Source: Hyaloperonospora brassicae
Taxonomy: Eukaryota; Oomycota; Peronosporomycetes; Peronosporales; Peronosporaceae
Direction: 5' to 3'
Assembly: GCA_947650285.1 (NCBI GenBank)
Contig: CANTFL010001244.1
Span: 737,971 to 801,970 of the forward strand
DNA length: 64,000 bases
How positions within the stretch are numbered: the stretch's first letter is position 1; each line of letters opens with the position of its first letter. Positions 56,403 through 64,000 of the stretch are shown here, piece by piece. Made by a program: the position numbers and the translations under genes. Under the pieces are notes generated by a model. It saw nothing but the letters and a program-made list of their open reading frames with translations. It did no database searches and was not told the DNA's origin.

Positions 56403-56796
56403 ACTATCACTGAATGTAGTGATAGTCAGTGCCCAGCTAGGTGTAGAACTACAAAGAGGAAGGTAGAACGACTAAGGTGAAAGACTCTAGTCGTAGGAAA
56501 AGTAAAATTGTTATTAATATAACTAAGTCCTATAACTCTTGTATCTCTGTTCGTCCTGACTTGATCATACTGATGTAACTAATTGTATGATGACGTCTAC
56601 TCACCACCCATTGCGCACGTCTAGCAGCGATTGGTGGGTTGATATCATCACGATATCAACCAATGAGTAGACCCTTCGGTCATCTTCAACAATATCATCA
56701 TGCTCCGTGATATTGTTGAAAGAAAATGCAGCGTACTATTCTTTATTGTCATTTTATCCTTAATGACAATATCATGTAACGGGCTACCCCGTTACA
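56403..56796. repeat. Cluster of six perfect hairpins
   Basis: Perfect inverted repeats follow each other: 56403-56411/56418-56426, 56595-56603/56664-56672 (enclosing 56637-56646/56652-56661), 56685-56697/56708-56720, 56744-56753/56762-56771 and 56775-56783/56788-56796. The last is TGTAACGGG with complement CCCGTTACA, beginning TG and ending CA like a retroelement end. The region is noncoding. It is probably the terminal part of a mobile element or structured noncoding DNA. Confidence 0.7.
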
Positions 56797-59028
56797 CTGT
56801 ACCTTCTAAAGTTTACTATACGAACCAGAAAAAGCATGATCAAAATGCACTAATTTAACGCGCGCTAGACGAGTTTCGCTCCCTCCCGTTTGGATTTTTG
56901 TCAAAATCGTAGTGGATCAAGAAGTAATTTGTACTCTTTCCTGCGATAGCACCGACTACTAGCCTTCTTTAACTTAGTGTACATACACATTTAACACACC
57001 ACCAAGACAAAACCTGGCGGATAGGTTGTCTACCAGGAAAGGACTTTCCGCTGTTCCGACTAAATTACTGCTATCATCGTCCGGTCTTTGTGTCGGACTG
57101 CTTCATAGTTCGGTCGTTCACCATGCCATGATATTCACTTCTTCTTCGGTAAATTGCAGCAGACCGGTGGGAACGACGTAGGTTCGATGATACCGCACAG
57201 GAAGCAAACTGTGTGTTATGTCAGCTGTGTTCACGGTGTAATGTGTATTCGTTTCTCAACACACAAGATTTAGGTGTACTTCTTATGTTCGGCGCAGGTT
57301 CTATTTTTGAAAAATTCGGTTGACAAAAGAAAACAGAGGAACTGACCAGAACAACGGGGATCAGATGCGGAGCAAATTGTTGCGATCTCTGTGAATATAG
57401 GAGTAAATTTCTTTGGTAAGGGCTGCCAAACTTATTTTAATCCCATGTAAGGTCAATCAATGATTCACAAGTGTGTCTATTAGCACGGTATCTCATTCAA
57501 AAGGGGCTCAAAGGTTTAGTCTATTGCGTTCGTGATTCCATCGGCTTTTTTGGGATATATGGAGGTTCCCCAGACAGCATAGTTCTAATTGGCGCTTCCA
57601 GCTGATTCAGCATGCTTGCCCGTGCGGGGATTCTTACTAATATATGCCACGGAAGATAATCTGTAGGTGAGATCTCTGTAGTCAAAATGCTAGATAGATT
57701 AAGTGAGGCAAAACACGACTCGATCGAATATCGATATATCACCTGTGGAGTTGATATCACTGGACTACATATGCAGGAACATCATATGACGCGTAGGGCT
57801 GTTCGTAGTGCGAGACACGCGAAGTTGCATGTACAGTCTGTAATTGTTCTCGCACATTAATCTTGACAAGTTTTTGCGGGCTATGCTAATCAATCACGTT
57901 AAGGACAGATCGACCATCAATTATAAGAGCAAAGAATGTCACATGCCATATGATCACCATGTTGCGATTCATGCTGTGTTCATCAGCTCTTATAACACGA
58001 CTCACGTGATACCACACTCTATGATGCGTTTACATGGTACGGATGCGTTATGTCAGCTTTGATTATCGATAAGCTTTTATAGTGCACATAACTTGATACA
58101 ACGCCCCGTTCTTAACAGGACTTGACACGGAAGCATACTGTATCGTCTGATAGTTATACGGTACGTGCAATATCTTATAATATCGTCGTCATCACTTTGT
58201 TTACAGGTCTCCCTCTGCTAACTTTTAGCCTCTATGGACACATCTCCTATCAGTTAGCATATGTTATTAGTTATCGGATTATAGCGACCTTATACAAATG
58301 CTGTAGCGAATCAATAAATAAAGTATAAATGTGAAGCTTCTGCTGGGATTAGGCGATGTGTTGTGCAAATGCATTATGGGACAAGATTACAATGTATGAA
58401 TATGTTTCAGTATGAACAAGTGTGTATTAATTGTGTGATGTTAAGAGATTATACCGCGTGTACGCTTGTAGCTTAAACGGTCTGGTTTGCAACATCGTCT
58501 GGGACGTCACAGATTAGGGAACCGGTAGGAGCAAAAGATGACGTTAAGCTATCAGGTACTGGTGTATAGGGTTCACCAGCACTTCCTGTCAGCAGTGACG
58601 TCTCGTACTTTTGGGATAGTGACATCAATAAACGGATAAGAATTACATCGCTTCTCCTTTCGTTTGCTGATAAAATGATTAAATAGAAGAGTCGAAGCTC
58701 ATAATATAGAAAATAATCATGCGAAAATTAAATGGTCACTCTTTAGTTTGCTGAATAGCCGCTTTGTATCTTCATCTTTTAATGTTGTTCATAACCTTCA
58801 CCAGAACCATCCACTTCCACGCCCAACCAAACAACCTCCAACACCAGCGACAAAAGACCTCGAGAGTCCAGAGCCCAACACCATGGGCCATCAAATTTCG
58901 TTTGTAAAACTGGGACAGGTTGGCCCCAAGGTAAACACGAAGTCACCCTGGTCGGTTGCTGAGGATACTGTCTTTGTGAGGATCACGGTGAAACTTAATA
59001 ATGCTGACCTTTGATTCCACTCACATAG
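56797..59028. other. AT-rich gene-poor DNA
   Basis: No gene is supported. Short frames, for example 57521..57760 on the minus strand and 58748..59014 on the plus strand, have no assignable domain; the latter ends just before the Tigger remnant and might be its flank. Confidence 0.5.
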
Positions 59029-60790
59029 GTGTCTCACGATCTCCTTCCCAATGCTCAACGCCTGCAAATTTGCAAATACAAGGATGTTAATCGCAGCATG
59101 ATCCAGAAGGCTTTGTCTAACCTGGGAATTTTTTTTTATCTAACCAAGGAATTGACACAGATTCCTATCAAAATCCTCATCAAGAAACGTGCATCCCTGA
59201 GGGCTATGGACCCGAGCAACCTTAACGCCAAGCACCAGCGCCTTGTTCAACACCCATTGGTGGAGAAGGCGGTGGTCTTGTGGGTGCCGTAGTGCCATCA
59301 TCGTGCATAATTTTTATCCTCGCCGGGGATCTGATATGCGAAAAACCTCGAAGGCAAACAGTATCGCATGAAATCCCTAATAAAGACATCAAGTTCTCGC
59401 ATGTATGGCTTCAAAGGTTCAGCAACGTCACAATCTCCGTGCAATCCGCATCCACTGGGAAAGCGGATTGGTAGATATGGAGTCTTCAGACGAGGCTCTG
59501 ACTGAGCTGAGAACGAATATCCTCCTTGTTACATGTACAACATTGATGAAAATGGTAAGTTTGTACTTTCTGTTGGTTGAAATGGAATAAAATTGCTGAT
59601 GTAGCTTTCACAAGACTGTTTTACGCATCGCACCGGATAAGACGATCAATCAGGCAGATGTCGAAGGGAACAGAAAGAACAAGGTAATACTCTCTATTTG
59701 TATTCATACTTGTTTTGATTCGAAAATGATCTGCTGGCACATTTTATACAGACGCGCATCACCGTAGCTTTAACCGCAAATGCTAATGGGTCTGATAAGC
59801 TTCAGCCATTCTTCATCGTCCGGGTCGACAAACTGCGGTGTTTCAACAAGAAAACGAAAAAAAGTTGGGATTTCTTTACAGGCACAACGTGGAAGCATGG
59901 CCCTCAGGCAGCTATTTCAGGAATTGATTCTCGATGTTGACAAAGCTATGAAGGTATAGTTGCAGCTTGTTATTCCTACTAAATGTCATATTTATCTTGC
60001 AAATATCTGAGAAGTGTTTTAGGATCAAAACATGAATGTTTTCCTAATAACAGACCTGTCGCCATCTCACATTGTGGATGAACTGCAGCTGACCAACATC
60101 AAGGTTCAGCTTCTTCCGCTAAATACGACCTCAAAAATACAACAATGGATGATGGTATAATCGTCGCTTTCAAAAAGCGTTATCAACGCTACCCTCTTAA
60201 GCACACTTTGTATTGCGACGAACGTGGAGAGATTGATAAATTCTACAAAGTTGGTCAGCTTACATCCATTTCCTTGTCTCTTTCTGCCTGCACCGATAGT
60301 ACGGTCAGCAAAATAAAAAAACGGGTTCGATCACACCGGGACCTTTGAAAATACTGTCACGGTTTTCATGTCATATAAGGAAATCAAGGAAGTGGAGGGA
60401 GATAACGAGACAGAGGAGGAATAGAGAGCTCTGGATCAAGACCTGAACAAAAAGCGTAAACCTCTGCTGCTCCGCACGCCTATGGCTGTAGACGAGCTAC
60501 TCAACTCCGCCGAAGAAGAAGAGAGTTTGTAGCCAGAACTCAGTGACCAAGAGATTCTGAACGCAGTGCAGGGGGCGGAGCAAGGAAACGGAGGAATTGG
60601 AGCAGAGTACAAGGCATATACAGACATATTCAACAATCTGGAGACAATCAGCATATTAGGAAGTGCCTGTTGATTGCTTGATCTGTACCGGGAAACCCAC
60701 TGTTTTGCGTTTAAGCTACTCCGCAGCCTACATGATGACGATCGCATCGCCAACAACACACAAAGCGCCATCGATGCTTGGCATAAATAA
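59029..60790 (+). pseudogene. Tigger/pogo-type DDE transposase remnant
   Basis: Plus-strand pieces in shifting frames line up in the order of a Tigger (pogo, DDE_1) transposase. They are an N-terminal HTH-like part (LPNAQRLQICKYKDVNRSMI; LNAKHQRLVQHPLVEKAVV), the CENP-B-type segment (GDLICEKPRR, KFSHVWLQRF), the start of the DDE core (DKTIN; KTRITVALTANANGSDKL), the second catalytic region (SPSHIVDELQLTNIKVQLLP, NTTSKIQ) and a C-terminal acidic tail to about 60790. Several frameshifts and stops break it, so it is not functional. In intact elements the second Asp lies in a DNAPSH-like motif; here it reads ITDLSPSH. Terminal inverted repeats were not found by eye. Confidence 0.85.
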
Positions 60791-62320
60791 GTTTACATCG
60801 TACATTTGGTAAAAAATTCTCTCTTTACACTAGTATATGGCTTCTCAGCGATTGGTTATAAGTTAATAGCTAGCGAATATAGAACGAACATAGTACGACA
60901 TCGACGAACGTCCAATCCTACAAAATAGCGGAGGTTATTGGTTATCTGGAGAAGAGGATTTGAGGAAGACCTGTAATTGACGAAATTTACAGTGCTCCCT
61001 TTGTCTATCATCGGCTAGCATTTACACTTTTCGTTCCCGCAAGTGTGCTAAGATGTTCTCGCTTCATTTGATTTCGAGCCACGTCTCTTTGCGAATTCTC
61101 GGAAGGTTTGAGTAGATATATACACCTGCAAAATTGGACTGGCATCAAGTGGTATTTGTGAAATATGGCAAAAACCATTGTCAGATCGCGAAGGATTGTG
61201 AAGCGCACGAAGAGAGCGAGCGTTTTACTGCTATTTACTCACCATCATATCGTTAGATTGCTTTGTACTATGTAGTAAGTCTTTGCCAATTGTGAGCTAA
61301 CAGTTGTCTTAGGTCTTGTTCTTATGCAATTTACCATAGAATGAAAGGTGTAGAGGCGATTTCATAATGTAGCGGAATTAAAGTGTGCGACATTCGCGCT
61401 CGACGATTCCAGAGAGCTCGATATGTCCGTCCTACTTGTGACACCACAAGTTCAATAATTAAACAAGAGCGATGGTGTTTTATAGCTTCACAGGTACAAG
61501 AATGTCAGTATATTGCTTAACGTATAATAAAGGGAATGACATGGTAGACCTTCGCGCTGTAAAGCCAATCGGCCCGTGCATGAGACTACGTGAAGCGTAA
61601 ATATACGAAGAAGTATAAGTGAAAAGTCATTTTTCCTTACCACATACACTACGAATATACAGTCGTTTGGCAGCTTACACTACAACAATTACATGCTAAC
61701 GCTACAATACGGCCTGACACTCACTGTCATACACATCAATCCGAATTATCGATATAGTTTTAACGTTCTCTTCACGATTATATAAGGCGGAAGCGCAAGT
61801 ATGGGTTGTTCATTTGGTGAGACAAGGCGGCAATAGCGCGTACTGGGATGAGCAATCGTACAAGATCGACTTCACGACACGATATTTGCTGCATACACCA
61901 GCTAACGCTGATGATATGAATGCTAGATAGCGATTGTACCACAACAATGATGAAACCGTGTTGATAAGAATCACCTCGTGCATTCTGACAAGAAGCAAAA
62001 CACAATCTCGATAACGAGCTACTTAAGCGTTGTCGCCTCCGGTAAGATCTGCTAAAAAAGTTGTCATAGTTAATGGTTGGGAGCGAGCTTGCTGCGATGG
62101 ACAGGTCATTTGGATGCGATAAGTCGGCAATTGGAATGAGGTGAGCCTGTTGCATGCCATTGGCACAAATTGGTTCGATACAAATATTCAGTAATTGATT
62201 ATATTTGCAATATTACTCTTGCGAGTCAAGATGGAACGAAATTCGCGTTTAGAGCTACTAGCTGGCACCTCTAATCTTTTAGTAGGTTGAGGCCATTATG
62301 GTAAACAAAAAACACCGATC
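60791..62320. other. AT-rich gene-poor DNA
   Basis: No coding region or motif is recognised between the Tigger remnant and repeat copy B. The 3' end of the transposon may lie in the first part. Confidence 0.5.
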
Positions 62321-62590
62321 GCTGCTAGATGCGCGCAATGCGTTGTGAGTGAAAAATCAGCATTGAAGTTGTAGTTTAATTTAGTAGTAAGTAATAGGCT
62401 AGACGATCTAATGAAGAAGAGTTAGCTATCTTATTAACACTTTAACTTTTCCTGACTCATAGCAGTGTCTTGCTCGAGCAGTCCTATCTCATCATATATC
62501 GTGTGCCTGAGGTTTGGTACCACGCATCCTTGTACTTTATTGGTACAAGGTTCTATCAGTCATCTGGTAAAAGTGTGTAACATCACAGCG
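62321..62590 (+). repeat. Diverged direct repeat, copy B (possible LTR)
   Basis: Partner of the repeat at 55733. The first 18 bases are identical; the rest is diverged but in the same order, ending with CAGTCATCTGG near 62555-62565. An 8 bp hairpin CCTTGTAC/GTACAAGG lies at about 62528-62550. Confidence 0.6.
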
Positions 62591-63362
62591 CGAGTGTGGG
62601 TGTGCATCTAGTAATCTTATTTGCAGTACAGGGATGTTGTGCTTGATTGTGATGCCACCTCTTTGACACCAGCATGCTCCTTAGAAACGAATGTCGTCCA
62701 TACGAAGAAGAAAAGCTTCTTGCACTTGGTAAGCACTTTAGTTGTAGACCACACAAACTTCGTGTTTTCTCATCGTTTTATCGAAGTTGGCTGTACTACG
62801 ACTGGGAGGGTACCATAATCAGTGGACCGTTGTGATGGCGTCGTAGGCATCCGGTCAAGGGACTGTATTTTTGCAGGCCCTTGCATGATGTACCGCAGTC
62901 ATGCATTGATACGAATGGCAACGAACAAGTCGATTTGCGCTTTCAACTAAGTTGTCTCGTGTCGCCAATACCGAGTATCTCCCGCACTGTGAAGCGAAAT
63001 ATGTTTCACGCGCATAAAGCCTTTCTAGCTGCGCGCAGTGATAGTATTGCTGGAGCAGGTCGCCGCAAGAATCGATTCTGTATTCAAGCAAAATACATCT
63101 GCATCATTAAGCGAACATACAAATTATCTCACCCGAAGAGCATTACAGTACTTCTTTCAATCAAAATGCATCATATTTATGGTAGGCTTCGCTTGCGACG
63201 ACAGCTGCAGCTTACACGTGCAAACGTCTCAAATTGAGTGCTTTTGCCAGGTGGCTCGGGTGCCGTTTCTCCTTCTGGACGTGCAACAATTGCGAGCCCA
63301 GTTCTTACATCTGCTGACAATGTGTCATAACACTTGACGTCTTCCGCTCTCATTGCGAGAGA
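62591..63362. other. Gene-poor DNA, fragments of open frames
   Basis: Plus-strand frames of 60-118 codons overlap in different phases (62621, 62881, 63038). They may be upstream parts of the decayed gene at 63363, but no domain or splice pattern connects them. Confidence 0.4.
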
Positions 63363-64000
63363 GTGCTACGGTCGCATGCATGCGACAACATGTTGTATGG
63401 TTTTCATGTACAGCATGATACTTGCCGCGTGACTGACATATCGCATCAGCTGGGCAACATTCTTGTTTCCATCGGAAAAATGCGGCCCATTCGAGAGCCG
63501 CTCTATAGGCTCTTTGGTCACCAGTACACGTTTTCCTTGTCAAGCGAGAAGATTCAAGCACTGGCAAGTTTGAGTGTATCACGGGTCGGATTGGTTAGCT
63601 CAACAGCTACGGAGGGATACAGTCGAATGAAGCTAATTGCATAAAACAGCTTGTTGTCATCGCTATTCGTCAATTGCGGAAACGCAACGAGAATTGTCGT
63701 TCGTTTAGCAGACTGCACACTATCGGCTCATTTTATCGAGAAAAACAAGTCTGCCGTTGCGACAACGATACTCCGCTATGACGTGGAAAGCGTCTGAAAA
63801 GCCAAGCAAAGGTTTGATCTCTTTTCTGAAGAAAGGATGCTTGCACTTGTCGACAGAAACGTGGTGACGCTTATTCAGACATGGCGACACTGTGTCATTG
63901 ATCGCAGTTCACGTTACGCTGACGTATATCGCAACGAAGACGACGAAATGAGCTCCTTGAGACATTACCAAAAAGCTACAGAAGCTGGAGGTCTAGTGTA
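63363..64000 (+). pseudogene. Decayed gene fragment running off the window, family unknown
   Basis: A single plus-strand frame stays open for about 210 codons to the window edge except for TAA at 63642 and TGA at 63795. Both sides of each stop look coding: SSTATEGYSRMKLIA, then NATRIVVRLADCTLSAHFIE, then FDLFSEERMLALVDRNVV and SRYADVYRNEDDE. The composition is that of a soluble mixed alpha/beta or helical protein. I do not recognise the family. Interpretation: a pseudogene with two nonsense mutations, or less likely an intact gene with unnoticed introns around the stops. Confidence 0.45.

Noticed and set aside
56150..56413. Ala/Val-rich open frame
   Set aside because: Derived from a decayed GCAGTA repeat, not coding.
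1..64000. CRISPR arrays, rRNA, tRNA genes and bacterial operons
   Set aside because: None seen. The many tandem repeats are microsatellites without spacer-repeat structure, and the genes are eukaryotic with spliceosomal introns.
52500..64000. RxLR or Crinkler effector genes expected in such oomycete borders
   Set aside because: No open frame with an ATG, signal peptide and RxLR or LFLAK motif was found by eye.

Overview
This is nuclear DNA from a eukaryote, most likely an oomycete of the Peronosporales (Phytophthora or downy mildew type). The evidence is compact GC-rich genes, mostly single-exon or with short GT-AG introns of about 65-215 bp, an ankyrin-FYVE protein and a CAMK-like kinase of oomycete style, a mitochondrial-type MinE in a lineage without plastids, long CT/GA microsatellites, and a decayed Tigger/pogo transposon in an AT-rich flank. 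The genus cannot be fixed from the sequence alone.

Layout. About 1.9-52 kb is gene-rich, with genes on both strands. In order: an ABCA-type transporter (-); a 2-oxoglutarate/Fe(II) oxygenase (+); a RING plus tandem-BRCT protein (+); a spliced MinE (-); a second oxygenase (+); a LARP6-like RNA-binding protein with a cold-shock domain (-); NOL11 (+); the DDX6/Dhh1 helicase (+); a PX-like protein (-); a 6.8 kb gap without a convincing intact gene, holding long microsatellites and decayed coding-like stretches; a protein kinase (-); a tryparedoxin/nucleoredoxin-like protein (+); an unknown 241-residue protein (-); an ankyrin-FYVE protein (+); a probable complex I NDUFB3 (-); ZMAT2/Snu23 (+); an RBM5/10-like splicing factor of nine exons (+); a mitochondrial peroxiredoxin-thioredoxin fusion (-); EMC6 (+); and prefoldin 5 (-). 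From about 52 kb to the end the sequence is AT-rich and gene-poor. It holds decayed reading frames, a pair of diverged direct repeats about 6.6 kb apart, a run of perfect hairpins, a broken Tigger transposase and a frame with in-frame stops that runs off the right edge.

How the genes relate. This is mostly housekeeping. RNA metabolism is well represented: ribosome biogenesis (NOL11), mRNA decay and translational control (DDX6, the LARP6-like protein), and splicing (ZMAT2 and RBM5-like, adjacent head to tail). Mitochondrial functions are MinE (division-site placement), NDUFB3 (complex I) and the Prx-Trx fusion (peroxide detoxification). EMC6 and prefoldin 5 serve membrane-protein insertion and cytosolic folding. 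The least ordinary items are the eukaryotic MinE, whose two exons I could join with matching phase; the Prx-Trx fusion; the BRCA1/BARD1-like architecture; the LARP6-like protein with a cold-shock domain; and the kinase with a long N-lobe insertion. All exon joins are read by eye from frame, splice signals and family resemblance; none was tested against transcripts.
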